Below, piece by piece: positions 1 to 9,065 of a stretch of 64,000 bases of DNA; positions within the stretch are counted from its first letter, which is position 1, and each line of letters opens with the position of its first letter. The stretch lies in contig NZ_PDFK01000009.1 in the NCBI RefSeq assembly GCF_002845985.1, positions 94,395 through 158,394 on the forward strand. The letters run 5' to 3'. The notes under the pieces were generated by a model, which had not been told where the DNA came from, ran no database searches, and worked only from the letters and a program-made list of their open reading frames with translations. The DNA is from Lysinibacillus fusiformis. Lineage in GTDB: Bacteria > Bacillota > Bacilli > Bacillales_A > Planococcaceae. A program made the position numbers and the translations under genes.

Positions 1-485
1 TACAAAATGAACGTGTAAAATTTGCTACGGTACAAGGGGCCTCTACTGGCTTCGGAGGCATTTTTACTTTAGCTATTGATATTCCAGTTATTTTAGGAAC
101 TGCTTTAAAAACATTACAGGAAATAGCGATGATTCATGGCTATGATCCGAATGATAAGATGGAGCGTGTTTTCATAGTGAAATGTCTACAATTTACTTCT
201 GCTGATATTGTCGGTAAAGAAGCCATTTTGCAGGAACTTTCAACTATGAATAGCTCGAAAAAGGCTTCTGATAATATGATTTCACAGCTCCAAGGATGGC
301 AGGAAGTATTTTACACCTATCGAGATCAGCTTGGCTGGAAAAAGCTGTTTCAAATGATTCCTATTGCTGGAATGGTCTTTGGAGCCTATGCCAATAAAGG
401 AATGATTCAGGATGTCGCTGAAACGGGCATGATGCTTTACCGAAAAAGACGTATATATGAAAAACTAAATGAATTAGAACATTAA
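1..485 (+). CDS. EcsC family protein, 3' part (5' end outside window)
   Basis: The reading frame is open from base 3 and runs to a TAA at 485. The first ATG in the window (129) is internal, so the gene starts upstream of the window. The visible part contains a glycine-rich segment (QGASTGFGG), then IFTLAIDIPVILGTALKTLQ and a Tyr-Asp pair (HGYD). This matches the core of the EcsC protein family, named after the third gene of the B. subtilis ecsABC transporter locus. The biochemical role of the family is unknown. The C-terminal half has one hydrophobic stretch (MIPIAGMVFGAYA). A terminator follows directly. Truncation is due only to the window edge. Confidence 0.75.
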   Translation, partial: QNERVKFATVQGASTGFGGIFTLAIDIPVILGTALKTLQEIAMIHGYDPNDKMERVFIVKCLQFTSADIVGKEAILQELSTMNSSKKASDNMISQLQGWQEVFYTYRDQLGWKKLFQMIPIAGMVFGAYANKGMIQDVAETGMMLYRKRRIYEKLNELEH

Positions 486-494
486 TAGAAATGG

Positions 495-530
495 AAAGAT
501 GGCACTATTATTGACGTGTCATCTTTTTGT
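495..530 (+). terminator. Rho-independent terminator after the EcsC gene
   Basis: The inverted repeat AAAGATGGCA / TGTCATCTTT has a 12-base loop and is followed by TTTTTGT. It lies between the EcsC stop codon and the convergent oxidoreductase. Confidence 0.75.
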
Positions 531-534
531 ATTT

Positions 535-1503
535 TTATATTTTAATAAGAATTTTCCCTTGATGCTGGCGGCTTTCCATCAATTCATGTGCCTTTTTCAT
601 TTCTTCTAAGGCAAAAATTTTAGCAATGGGGACCTGAAAGCTATCTTCTTTTATTAAAGAAAAAATAGCCTGCGCAACCTGCTGCAACATTTCTGGCTTT
701 GAAGCTCTAGTCGTGCCTAAGCTGAAGCCTTTTATAGTACGGCAGCTGCTATGTAAATCTGATGTTTTAATATTACCAGCTCTACCTCCACTATTGCCGA
801 ATTGTACAAGAGTGCCATAAGGCGCTAAACAATTCAAACTTTCCTCTGTTATAGCACCTGCTATCGAATCAAACACAATATCAACACCACGTCCCTCCGT
901 TAGTTCATGCACTTGTGTACTGAATTGATCATATGTGAGAACATGATTTGCACCAAGCTGATACACGATTGGAGCTTTCTCTAAATTACTCACAGTCCCA
1001 ATAATCTGCTTTGCCCCTAGCTTTTTTGCCATTTGGATGAGCATTGTCCCTACTCCACCGGAAGCAGCATGTATCAAGACGACATCATGCTGACCAATAG
1101 CTGCTATTTGATGTGTTAGCATATACGCCAAAAATGAAACCGTCGGTACAGCTGCTACCTTGTCAATTGGTACATCACTAGGAATTTTAAAAACCAGCTG
1201 TTCCTTAGCTACAACAAATTCTGCATAAGCTCCATTTTTAGGGAATGCGATGACTTGGTCGCCCTTTTGAAAGTTACTGTTATCATCGAAGACCTCTTCT
1301 ACAACACCTGCAACATCTAAGCCAAGAATCATTGGGAAATTGGCTTTAGCTTTATTGCCTGTGCGGTTTTTAATATCTGCATAGTTCACACTCGTATAAG
1401 TTGTGCGTATTAGGACTTCGCCTTTAGTCAAAGTAGGCTCTGAACAGTCTATATAGTTTAAAACTTCTGCCTCACCAAACTCATGGATCACAATAGCTTT
1501 CAT
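535..1503 (-). CDS. Zinc-independent MDR-family quinone oxidoreductase / alcohol dehydrogenase-like protein
   Basis: At 322 aa this is the usual length for NADPH:quinone reductases (QOR-like, medium-chain dehydrogenase/reductase superfamily). The N-terminal GroES-like fold contains LGLDVAGVVEEV near residue 60. The Rossmann part contains the nucleotide-binding motif HAASGGVGTMLIQMAKKLGA near residue 145. The cysteine ligands of zinc-dependent alcohol dehydrogenases are absent, which supports the QOR branch. It probably reduces quinones or enones with NADPH in the cytosol; the substrate cannot be told from sequence. The ATG at 1503 is preceded by an AAGGAGGGAG-type ribosome site. It is monocistronic and converges with the EcsC gene. 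Confidence 0.85.
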   Translation of the reverse strand: MKAIVIHEFGEAEVLNYIDCSEPTLTKGEVLIRTTYTSVNYADIKNRTGNKAKANFPMILGLDVAGVVEEVFDDNSNFQKGDQVIAFPKNGAYAEFVVAKEQLVFKIPSDVPIDKVAAVPTVSFLAYMLTHQIAAIGQHDVVLIHAASGGVGTMLIQMAKKLGAKQIIGTVSNLEKAPIVYQLGANHVLTYDQFSTQVHELTEGRGVDIVFDSIAGAITEESLNCLAPYGTLVQFGNSGGRAGNIKTSDLHSSCRTIKGFSLGTTRASKPEMLQQVAQAIFSLIKEDSFQVPIAKIFALEEMKKAHELMESRQHQGKILIKI

Positions 1504-1829
1504 TCATTTCTCCCTCCTTGTTAAGAAAAATTATATACTAAATTTAGAATGGATGGATAATCTTCCTGACAATGGACTGGAGCAATAATGCTAGTCTAAA
1601 ACAACAAGTGGTTTTGCCAATTAGGACGATTAACAAAGGCTCACTATTCACAGAAAAAAATAGTACAACTAACGACATTGGATCTTACCATTTTGAAGAA
1701 TCTCGATCACTTACTTAAAGTTGCGTCAACTGTTGCTTGACCATACAAATTATCAGTAAAGGAATTGACGAAATTTTCAGATCACACTTTACCAAAATTA
1801 TGTACATATGATACACTAGCAAAAATACA

Positions 1830-2115
1830 TTGAAGAGAAGAGTAAATAAGGCTGTTCTTCCCAGAGAGCTCGGGTCGCTGAAAACGAGCAAGAACGAATG
1901 ATTGAAACAAGTCTCGGAGTAGCGCATTGGACTTCTATTTGAATGATGGTGCGACGGGAACTCCCGTTATAGAGTTACAGTATAAACATAAGTAATTATG
2001 TCGTACTGAAAAGGCTATTATGGTGACATAGTAGTGAACTAGGGTGGCACCACGTGAGTATAAATTCCACAATCTCGTCCCTAAGACTAATCGTCTTGGG
2101 GGTGGGATTTTTTAT
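1830..2115 (+). ncRNA. T-box leader, probably tRNA-Trp responsive
   Basis: The leader carries the near-invariant T-box AGGGTGGCACCACG at 2041-2054, followed by a strong terminator. Upstream are Stem I features: AGAAGAGTA near 1836, AGAGAG and GGTCGCTG distal-loop elements, and a 3' strand ending TGGACTTCT whose CTTCT pairs with AGAAG. The triplet TGG followed by AC sits where the specifier codon is expected, which reads Trp. The acceptor-pairing bulge is TGGC, which would pair with a tRNA carrying discriminator G, as bacterial tRNA-Trp does. The class is certain, and the specifier is my inference. The leader controls the MFS gene at 2152. The 326 bases upstream of it (1504-1829) hold nothing else I recognise apart from its promoter. 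Confidence 0.85.
2071..2115 (+). terminator. T-box regulated terminator
   Basis: AATCTCGTCCC pairs with GGGGTGGGATT, and an inner stem is formed by AAGAC/GTCTT. The hairpin is followed by a T-run at 2110-2117. Its 5' arm lies just downstream of the T-box, so the antiterminator and terminator are mutually exclusive in the usual way. Confidence 0.85.
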
Positions 2116-2151
2116 TTTGCAGATCTTGACTTTGCTTAAGGAGGAATTGAT

Positions 2152-3384
2152 ATGAAGAAATCTTTAGAGAACTGGCGTTATCCTGCCATCCTATTATGTA
2201 GTATTGGTGTTTCCAGTATTGGCGAATGGATTTATTTTATCGCCTTAAATCTTATTGTATTAAATGTTACAGAATCAGCTCTTGCTGTCTCTGGCTTGTA
2301 TATTGTAAGAGCAATCTCATCTTTGCTCACTAATTTTTGGGCAGGAAGCCTTATCGATCGCTATAATAAGAAACATTTAATGATTACTTTAAATCTTGTG
2401 CAATCTATACTAATTGTTATACTTCCCCTCTTCTATAGCTTAGCATGGATGTATACGCTAGTTTTTATCATTACAGTAGCTAGCTCTATGTATCATCCAA
2501 CCTCGATGACCTACATCACTAAATTAATTCCTATAGCACAAAGGAAACGTTTTAACTCATTACGTAGCTTGCTGGACTCAGGGGCTTTTCTAACTGGACC
2601 AGCAATTGCCGGCTTTCTATTTACACTAGGAACACCCAATATGGCTATATACTTAAATGCCTTTGCTTTATTTTTATCAGCCTGTATAACGTTTAACATG
2701 CCGAGTGTTGAAGCCTTTAAACGGCTAAAGTTTGATAATGCTATAGAAAAAAAATCCCTTTACCAAGTACTATTTCATGATTGGCAAATGGTCATACGCT
2801 TTAGCTTAAAAAATATATATGTAATGAGCGTCTATTTATTGTTTAGTGCTACCATCGTCTTAATGACAGCGACTGATTCTTTAGAGGCTGCCTTTGCAAC
2901 TCAAATACTTGCTTTATCAGAGGAACAATATGGAATTTTAGTTAGTATTGCTGGAATAGGTGTATTAATTGGCTCATTCACCAATTCAGCGGTAGTTGAA
3001 AAAGTGTCCACTGCCTGGTTGATTGGACTGGGGTCTCTTCTAACAGCATTAGGCTATTTGGTGTTTACTTCATCCTTCACTTTTCTTATTGCTGCTCTAG
3101 GCTGCTTTCTATTATCATTTGCGACTGCCTTTGCAAATACAGGATTCTATACCTTTTATCAAAATAATATCCCATCTGAGAGCATGGGGCGAATAGGCAG
3201 TATTTATGGATTCTTGGACGCATTTTTCATCATTCTCTTAACAGCCATTTTTGGCATTACTGCTGAACTAATCACAATACGATTTGTCGTCGTGAGTGCC
3301 TCCCTTGTTATGATCATCGTCGCTATTATTTTATTGTTTTTAAATATACAATCCTCTAAGTCCCATTACTATGAATATGACTAA
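2152..3384 (+). CDS. MFS transporter under T-box control
   Basis: This 410-aa polytopic membrane protein has about 10-12 hydrophobic helices. The conserved cytoplasmic motif after helix 2 appears as AGSLIDRYNKKHLM near residue 64, typical of the MFS_3-type (macrolide-efflux/exporter-like) branch. The start ATG has an excellent ribosome site (AAGGAGGAATTGAT). The gene lies directly behind the T-box leader, with no biosynthetic gene beside it. The substrate is therefore expected to relate to the amino acid sensed (probably tryptophan), either as an importer or as an exporter of a related aromatic compound. Sequence alone does not settle the direction. A shared bidirectional terminator separates it from the convergent IclR gene. 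Confidence 0.8.
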   Translation: MKKSLENWRYPAILLCSIGVSSIGEWIYFIALNLIVLNVTESALAVSGLYIVRAISSLLTNFWAGSLIDRYNKKHLMITLNLVQSILIVILPLFYSLAWMYTLVFIITVASSMYHPTSMTYITKLIPIAQRKRFNSLRSLLDSGAFLTGPAIAGFLFTLGTPNMAIYLNAFALFLSACITFNMPSVEAFKRLKFDNAIEKKSLYQVLFHDWQMVIRFSLKNIYVMSVYLLFSATIVLMTATDSLEAAFATQILALSEEQYGILVSIAGIGVLIGSFTNSAVVEKVSTAWLIGLGSLLTALGYLVFTSSFTFLIAALGCFLLSFATAFANTGFYTFYQNNIPSESMGRIGSIYGFLDAFFIILLTAIFGITAELITIRFVVVSASLVMIIVAIILLFLNIQSSKSHYYEYD

Positions 3385-3394
3385 AGAACATAAA

Positions 3395-3430
3395 AATAGG
3401 TCTTTTCCTTAAATAGGAAAGACCTATTTT
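3395..3430. terminator. Bidirectional terminator
   Basis: AAATAGGTCTTTTCC / GGAAAGACCTATTT forms a stem of about 14 bp with a short loop and A/T tracts on both sides. It serves both the MFS gene and the convergent IclR gene, whose stop codon lies in the stem. Confidence 0.8.
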
Positions 3431-4140
3431 ATATGCCCGAGTTCTTGTGAGAGAAGGTAGGCTGTTTTGGTTACTTCTTTCACAATACCCTCTAATTTTT
3501 CATCATCTGTATCATATTCAAAGCATTCTGCACTGATAGCTGCAATTGGTTTCTCATCCAAATCAAAAACAGGCGCTGCAACAGAAACGGTTCCCTTTGT
3601 TTTTTCACCGTAGCTAATAGAGTAGCCCATCTCTTTAATTTGTTGAAGTTGCTCCATCACTTCATAATTCTCTGAAAAAGTAGCTTGGATTTCTTTGCTT
3701 GAAAAGGCTAGTAGCACTTTATTGGCAGCCCCGATTGGATAAGGAATTTTTTCACCAATCATATCTATGATTCGGACGTTTTTTGGGCTGTCTACTCTAT
3801 CAATAATGATTGAGCTAAATTGTTTGGGAATATTTAAATATGTAGTTTCACGAACATTATTTGCAAGCTCTTCTAATAATGGATGTGCTTTTTCTCGAAT
3901 ATTTGTATGATGGTACATTTTCATTCCTAGTTGTAACCAAGTATACCCTAAACGAAATTCCTTTTTTTCCTCATTTCTTTCTACTAAATCGAAAGTTTCT
4001 AATGTATACAATAGACGATAAATCGTACTGCTCGGTAAATCTGTTTCATTGTAGATATCTTGCACAGAATAGAATTTCTTCGGTTGTTTAGCTAGTACAT
4101 TAATAATCAACATTGCTCTTTCAATAGATTGAATCATCAC
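3424..4140 (-). CDS. IclR family transcriptional regulator
   Basis: This 238-aa protein has the two-domain IclR layout. The N-terminal winged HTH (about residues 1-65) includes SSTIYRLLYTLETFDLVE. The C-terminal effector-binding GAF-like domain ends near residue 235 and includes KGTVSVAAPVFD and AAISAECFEYD. The gene is divergent from the RocB-like peptidase gene at 4378, with a 237-base intergenic region, so that gene is the likely target. The effector is unknown. The ATG at 4140 is preceded by AAAAGGAGGAGT. Confidence 0.88.
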   Translation of the reverse strand: MMIQSIERAMLIINVLAKQPKKFYSVQDIYNETDLPSSTIYRLLYTLETFDLVERNEEKKEFRLGYTWLQLGMKMYHHTNIREKAHPLLEELANNVRETTYLNIPKQFSSIIIDRVDSPKNVRIIDMIGEKIPYPIGAANKVLLAFSSKEIQATFSENYEVMEQLQQIKEMGYSISYGEKTKGTVSVAAPVFDLDEKPIAAISAECFEYDTDDEKLEGIVKEVTKTAYLLSQELGHIK

Positions 4141-4377
4141 TACTCCTCCTTTTATTCATTTTAACGAATTTTTACTCATTTAAATAGACTTCCTAGCGAA
4201 TAAATTAATAATAAATAACAGAATTTTATAAAAATTAAAATTGACTATTACACGTTTTTCTTATATGATATTTTCATATTCCACTATACGGATTAATTTT
4301 CATATAATGAAAACAATTGAACTGAAATGGTTGCTAATTTGAATGATATGTAGTCGAACAAAAAAGGAGCAATATAC

Positions 4378-6039
4378 ATGTGTCAACAACTAAGTCAATT
4401 ACCACTTGCAACACATATCGAAGAGCTTACAAAAGAATTAGTCCATATTAATAGCATTAATGGTACACATGGTGAAGGGAAAATCATTGAGTTCATCTAT
4501 GAAAAAATGCAAGCATTCCCTTATTACCAAGAAAACCCTACATTTCTTTGGACGACAAATGTGAAGCATGATCCGATCGGACGCAAAAATCTCTTTGCAT
4601 TCGTAAAAGGTCCTAATGAAACAAAGAAAACAATTATTTATCATGCCCATTTGGATACGGTCGATATAGAGGATTATGGTCATCTAAAGGAGTTTGCTTT
4701 TTCCCCTTACAAGCTTGAGGAGTTCTTTGGAAAATATGAAGGAAACGCTGAAGTACAAAAGGATGCTCAAAGTGGCGATTGGATGTTTGGACGTGGGGCT
4801 GTAGATATGAAAAGTGGTGCCGCTGTCCATGTGGCGAATATTCAGTATTTCACACAGCATCTTGAAGAATTAGATGGAAACCTACTTCTAATTTTAAATG
4901 GTGGTGAAGAGTCAGAGCATAATGGGATTATTGATGCATTAGATGAACTTAGTCATTTAAAAATAGCACATGGGTTGGATTTTCTAATGGCAATCAATAC
5001 CGATTTTACAACACCATTATACGGGGATGATCCACATCGTTATATTTATACAGGCGTTGCTGGTAAGCTTCTTCCCGCATTCTATATCTACGGACGTGAG
5101 GTACATGTGGGTGATACATTAAGTGGTATCGACCCGAATTATATAGCAGCTAAAATTACTGAACGCATTCATAATAACTTAGCATTGACTGAGCAAATTA
5201 CAGGTGAAACGATACTCCCACCTACTTGCTTATATCAGCGTGACACAAAGGAATCCTACACAGTTCAAACAGCATCTACAAGCCAAATTTATTTTAACTA
5301 TTTTTTATATGAAGAATCTCCAGCTCATGTCGTCAGTAAACTAAAAGCTGTTACACAGCAGGCATGTACTGAAGCAGAGCAATACCTACAACTTCAATAT
5401 GAAAAATATAGTGAATGGTCCAATGTCCCAAAACGCTCTTTGTCCTGGCATATTGAGGTGATGACGTATGATGAACTGATTTCATACTTGAATGAAAAAG
5501 GTGTTCAAACTGAGGCTATTCTTGCAGAGGTAATGAAAAAGAATGAAGGAAAGGAATTACGCCAACAGTCATTTGCTCTTGTGGATGCCCTACAAAAGGC
5601 CGATCCAGAACATCAACCTCGTGTTGTCCTATTTTTTGCACCACCATTCTTACCACATAATTATTTAAAGGAAAATGTGGAAAGAGATCAAGTATTGAAA
5701 CAAACTATTGAGCATATTGTCAAAGAGGTTGCTATGGAAACAGGTGAGCTATTCCAAGTTAAACGCTTCTTCCCTTACTTAGCTGATGGTAGTTTCTTAT
5801 CTATTCATGCGACAGAGGAAGAACTACAAGAATTGCTTCATAATTTTCCAGAATGGAATACCCTTTATCCCCTACCCTTTGACAAAATAAAAGCACTAAA
5901 TATCCCTTCCGTTACAATGGGTGTATATGGGAAGGATGGACACAAATGGACTGAGAGAGTTTACAAACCTTACTCCTTTGGCGTTTTACCAAAACTCATA
6001 CAGAAAACAACTAAAGCAATATTCAAATCAAACCATTAA
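4378..6039 (+). CDS. RocB-like M20 family metallopeptidase
   Basis: This 553-aa protein is close in length to B. subtilis RocB (arginine utilisation protein). The M20 dinuclear metal site can be followed: HLDTVD near residue 91, GRGAVDMKSGAA near 137, and GGEESEHNG near 178. A long C-terminal half has the RocB-type ending. No signal peptide is present, so it should be cytosolic. RocB itself has no fully established reaction; a peptidase, deacylase or amidase acting on an N-substituted amino acid is expected. A good ribosome site (AAAAGGAGCAATATAC) supports the ATG at 4378. The divergent IclR gene probably regulates it. Confidence 0.85.
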   Translation: MCQQLSQLPLATHIEELTKELVHINSINGTHGEGKIIEFIYEKMQAFPYYQENPTFLWTTNVKHDPIGRKNLFAFVKGPNETKKTIIYHAHLDTVDIEDYGHLKEFAFSPYKLEEFFGKYEGNAEVQKDAQSGDWMFGRGAVDMKSGAAVHVANIQYFTQHLEELDGNLLLILNGGEESEHNGIIDALDELSHLKIAHGLDFLMAINTDFTTPLYGDDPHRYIYTGVAGKLLPAFYIYGREVHVGDTLSGIDPNYIAAKITERIHNNLALTEQITGETILPPTCLYQRDTKESYTVQTASTSQIYFNYFLYEESPAHVVSKLKAVTQQACTEAEQYLQLQYEKYSEWSNVPKRSLSWHIEVMTYDELISYLNEKGVQTEAILAEVMKKNEGKELRQQSFALVDALQKADPEHQPRVVLFFAPPFLPHNYLKENVERDQVLKQTIEHIVKEVAMETGELFQVKRFFPYLADGSFLSIHATEEELQELLHNFPEWNTLYPLPFDKIKALNIPSVTMGVYGKDGHKWTERVYKPYSFGVLPKLIQKTTKAIFKSNH

Positions 6040-6048
6040 TCTAATCAA

Positions 6049-6088
6049 AACACCATTCGATTCATTAGGAATCGAATGGTGTTTTTTT
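6049..6088 (+). terminator. Rho-independent terminator after the M20 peptidase gene
   Basis: A perfect 14-bp stem AACACCATTCGATT / AATCGAATGGTGTT with a 7-base loop is followed by TTTTT. Confidence 0.9.
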
Positions 6089-6094
6089 ATGTAC

Positions 6095-7048
6095 CTACAT
6101 TTTATTCGGGAAGCATTTCACTTTATCTACAGCTTCTAGTAATTTTTTGGTTACTATTTCCGATTCATCAATATGTTCTGTTAAAACTTTATTCGTTTCA
6201 TCAAATAGCGCTGTTGTTGTTTGGAATTTACTCATAACATCCTCAGTCGATATTTTTTGACTATCAATATATTGCAGCAATTCCTTCACTTCACCCTGCA
6301 CATTCATAATGATTTGGAGTAAAGCATTGATTTGCTCAGAAGTATCTGTACTTTTTTGTAGGCCCTCTGTTACTAGCTGCATATTATTTTTATTATCTTC
6401 ATAGGCTTCAGAGATTTGTTCCTCTATTTTTTTCGTAAGGTTTACAATATCTTCTGTGCTTGACTTTGTATTTTCTGCTAATTTACGTACTTCTTCTGCA
6501 ACAACTGAAAACCCTTTGCCATGTTCGCCAGCTCGTGCTGCTTCAATTGAGGCATTCAAAGCAAGTAAATTAGTTTGGTTGGAAATCTCACTAATCACTT
6601 TGACAATATCCGTTATTTGCTTTGATCGTTCACTTAAATGATTCATGCTATTTGTTGTTTTTCTTGATTGTTCACCTAGCTCATCAATAACATGCTGCAC
6701 TTCCTTAACCGCTTGTTTGCTATCAATCGATAAAGAAACCATTTTATCTGATGAGACAATTAAAGAACTACCTTTTTCAAGTGCATGTCCAGATATGGTA
6801 TTTGATTGTATTGTACTATCTTCTACTCTATTAAATTCTTTTAATATTTCAGTAACCATCTCTCCTAAAATGATATGCTGGTTATTGACTATATCATGTT
6901 GTCCAATCGTTGAAATTAGTTCTTTATGTAGTTCATTGAGGAAAATCTGAAATTCATGATCCTTCTTATCTAGCTTTGCATTCAGTTCATCAATTTTAGC
7001 CTTAAATTGCTCTATATCTTCTTTTTTTGATTGAAACATTGTTAACAT
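6095..7048 (-). CDS. Soluble methyl-accepting chemotaxis-like signalling protein
   Basis: This 317-aa protein has no transmembrane segment and no large sensor domain. The N-terminal 45 residues are charged and predicted coiled coil. The highly conserved MCP hairpin tip follows at about residues 150-190 ([20 protein letters not shown], then [11 protein letters not shown]). Such proteins couple to CheA/CheW arrays in the cytoplasm. A second Cys (VKCF) lies four residues before the end. A possible metal- or ligand-binding role for the region around residues 49-60 ([10 protein letters not shown]) is only a guess. It is monocistronic and convergent with the peptidase gene. Confidence 0.85.
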   Translation of the reverse strand: MLTMFQSKKEDIEQFKAKIDELNAKLDKKDHEFQIFLNELHKELISTIGQHDIVNNQHIILGEMVTEILKEFNRVEDSTIQSNTISGHALEKGSSLIVSSDKMVSLSIDSKQAVKEVQHVIDELGEQSRKTTNSMNHLSERSKQITDIVKVISEISNQTNLLALNASIEAARAGEHGKGFSVVAEEVRKLAENTKSSTEDIVNLTKKIEEQISEAYEDNKNNMQLVTEGLQKSTDTSEQINALLQIIMNVQGEVKELLQYIDSQKISTEDVMSKFQTTTALFDETNKVLTEHIDESEIVTKKLLEAVDKVKCFPNKM

Positions 7049-7124
7049 AGCCTATCACCCCAGAAAGTAGATTATTGAATATGTATTTAGTTTACTGGAT
7101 TTAAAGTGATTAATATACATTTTT

Positions 7125-7174
7125 AGAAAAAAACACTCACTTCTATCAGCGTAATCCCGATAAAAGTGAGTGTT
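7125..7174 (-). terminator. Terminator of the DUF1641-NDH operon
   Basis: AACACTCACTT / AAGTGAGTGTT stem with a run of seven T on the minus strand, immediately after the NDH stop codon. Confidence 0.85.
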
Positions 7175-7181
7175 TTATTTA

Positions 7182-8366
7182 TTAATAAGCTAAACCGAAT
7201 AAAGCTTTAATATGTGTTAAATAACGAATATTTGAAGCTTCTTTCATTAATGTTGCAGGAAGACCTTTAAGCTCTGTGTTGCTTGCGCCAATTGTAGCGA
7301 CAGCATCTTTACGACCTAAGCTTGCAAGTGTGCCTGAGTTTACTGCTGAGAATGATTTCATCTCTTGGTTTCTGTATTGTGCAAATACATTATAACCAGC
7401 GCATTCACCCATTTGCCATGCAACTTGTGCAGTTGGAGCGTATAATGGACGACCTCCATCAGCAGGTAGAGCTACTGATGCATCACCAATAACAAATACA
7501 TCTTCGTGAGAAGTAGATTGTAAGAATTCATTAATTGTTGCTTTACCACGATCAGCTGCTAAACCTGATTCACCTACGATTGGTAGTGGAGCTACCCCAC
7601 CTGTCCATACAAGTGTGTTTGCAACGATTGGTTCACGATCTTTTAATGAAATAACATTGCCGTCAACACCCGTTACAGGCGTACCTGTAATAAATTCTAC
7701 ACCGCGTTTTGTTAAGCTTTCTGTAGCGCGTTGGATCAGTGTATCTGGAAGTACTGGTAAGATTTTTGGACCAGCTTCAACAAGTTTAATTTTAAGGTCA
7801 GCAAAGTTAACACCGTGTTTTGCAGCGATTTTCGGGAAGTTGTCCACAATTTCACCAACAAGCTCAACGCCTGTTAAACCGCCACCGCCAATAACGATTG
7901 TTGCATCTGCTTCATCTTTAGATTGTGCGTATGCTTTAATGCGGTCTTCGATATGCTTGTTAATTTTGTTAGCATCATTTACTGATTTAAGGACCATAGA
8001 GTTTTCTTCTAATCCTGGGATACCGAAGAATCCAGTTTGGCTACCTAAAGATACTACAAGCGTATCGTAAGTTAATGTATAGCCATTATCTAAATCAACT
8101 TTTTTATTATCTACATTGAATTTTGATACTTTTGCAATGTGTAAGTCGATATCTAAACCTTTAAAGATTTTTTTAAGTGGTAATGCAACAGCACCTTCTG
8201 CAATTGTACCACCTGCTAAACGGTGAAGCTCAGTGATAATTTGGTGTGTTGGGAATTGGTTTACTACAGTAATTTTAGCTTCATCAGCTGATAGATATTT
8301 ACGTGCTGTTAATGCAGTTAAAACGCCAGCGTAACCTGCACCTAAGATGACGATTTCTTTTGACAT
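7182..8366 (-). CDS. Type II NADH dehydrogenase-like FAD/NAD(P) oxidoreductase
   Basis: The 394-aa protein has two dinucleotide folds: FAD site ILGAGYAGV at residue 6 and NAD site VIGGGGLTGVELVGE near residue 160. The second FAD contact VFVIGDAS is near residue 292. Length and order match B. subtilis Ndh/YumB/YutJ-type NDH-2 enzymes. These are membrane-associated, non-proton-pumping enzymes that pass electrons from NADH to menaquinone. The second gene of a two-gene operon with DUF1641 45 bases upstream, it is followed by a strong terminator. Which of the NDH-2 paralogues it represents cannot be settled here. Confidence 0.87.
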   Translation of the reverse strand: MSKEIVILGAGYAGVLTALTARKYLSADEAKITVVNQFPTHQIITELHRLAGGTIAEGAVALPLKKIFKGLDIDLHIAKVSKFNVDNKKVDLDNGYTLTYDTLVVSLGSQTGFFGIPGLEENSMVLKSVNDANKINKHIEDRIKAYAQSKDEADATIVIGGGGLTGVELVGEIVDNFPKIAAKHGVNFADLKIKLVEAGPKILPVLPDTLIQRATESLTKRGVEFITGTPVTGVDGNVISLKDREPIVANTLVWTGGVAPLPIVGESGLAADRGKATINEFLQSTSHEDVFVIGDASVALPADGGRPLYAPTAQVAWQMGECAGYNVFAQYRNQEMKSFSAVNSGTLASLGRKDAVATIGASNTELKGLPATLMKEASNIRYLTHIKALFGLAY

Positions 8367-8411
8367 GATTAATTAATCCTCCGTCCTTACGAATTGAATT
8401 TACCTTGAGTC

Positions 8412-8840
8412 TTATTTAGCTTTGCGTTCTGAGCTTACTTGTAAGAAAGCATTAACAAAACGGAAAACATTTTGAACTTGAGGGTCTTTTAACATTTTCA
8501 CAAGACCGAATAAACCAATTACTTCTTGGCTTTCAGATGCACGGTCTTTCGCTTCAATTGCAGTTGCTGCAAGGTTTTTCGCAGAGCCTACTACAGGACC
8601 AGCCATTTCTGTTACTGCTCCAACAGTATCATTTTTAAGCACTTCGTCTGTTGCAACAGCTTGAGCAAACTCGTATGATTTCGTTAATAATGTCATCATT
8701 TCAGTTAACTTTGGTAATTGCTCAACTAAAGTTGTAAGTGATTCTTGAACTTCAGGCTTTAATAATTGATCTAGTACATCTAATTGCTCTTTACTCACAG
8801 TTACTTGTTCAGCCTGTGTTTGGTTATTCGTTTCTGACAT
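8412..8840 (-). CDS. DUF1641 domain protein
   Basis: This 142-aa, mostly helical protein contains the DUF1641 signature region (LFGLVKMLKDPQVQNVFRFVNAFLQ) at its C-terminus. Relatives (B. subtilis YjgD, YrhD) are commonly encoded beside oxidoreductases such as formate dehydrogenase, which fits its place directly before the NDH-2-like gene. No membrane segment or cofactor motif is visible. The start ATG has a good site (AAAGGAGAG). A terminator-like hairpin lies about 50 bases upstream, so transcription reaching this gene either starts after it or reads through it. Confidence 0.8.
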   Translation of the reverse strand: MSETNNQTQAEQVTVSKEQLDVLDQLLKPEVQESLTTLVEQLPKLTEMMTLLTKSYEFAQAVATDEVLKNDTVGAVTEMAGPVVGSAKNLAATAIEAKDRASESQEVIGLFGLVKMLKDPQVQNVFRFVNAFLQVSSERKAK

Positions 8841-8890
8841 TTTGAACTCTCCTTTGCCATCACTAGTACTATTTTTTATTGCTTACATGT

Positions 8891-8922
8891 AAAAAAGACC
8901 ATTAAGGTAAAACTTAACAGTC
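8891..8922 (-). terminator. Terminator after the 33-codon ORF / possible attenuator before DUF1641
   Basis: On the minus strand GACTGTTAAG / CTTAATGGTC forms a 10-bp stem (one mismatch) with a 6-base loop, followed by TTTTTT. It begins one base after the TAA of the small ORF at 8924-9025 and lies about 50 bases before the DUF1641 start. Confidence 0.7.
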
Positions 8923-8923
8923 G

Positions 8924-9025
8924 TTACAGCGTATATCTTACACAATCACCAGTCACAAGGGCTGGATAGCGATTCGTATGACTTGTTATTACAATGTTTA
9001 CTTTAAATCGCAAAAAGCGCATCAT
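8924..9025 (-). CDS. Small ORF (33 aa), candidate FNR-controlled small protein
   Basis: The reading frame starts with two consecutive ATGs (9025, 9022) after AAGGATGGTATT, a fair ribosome site, and ends at TAA 8924. The product is short, basic and hydrophobic at its start (MMRFLRFKVNIVI), with one Cys near the end (GDCVRYTL). I recognise no family. Three things support it as a real unit. A TATAAT box lies about 40 bases upstream of the ATG. A Crp/Fnr-like site sits 35 bases before that box. A terminator starts one base after the stop. It could instead be a leader peptide for the DUF1641-NDH operon. Codon evidence is too short to help. Confidence 0.45.
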   Translation of the reverse strand: MMRFLRFKVNIVITSHTNRYPALVTGDCVRYTL

Positions 9026-9065
9026 AATACCATCCTTATCTTGTCTTGGTGACATTACAACCTTC

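Noticed and set aside
1715..1927. Minus-strand open frame over the T-box leader
   Set aside because: No ribosome site and it lies antisense to the conserved T-box Stem I; an incidental frame.
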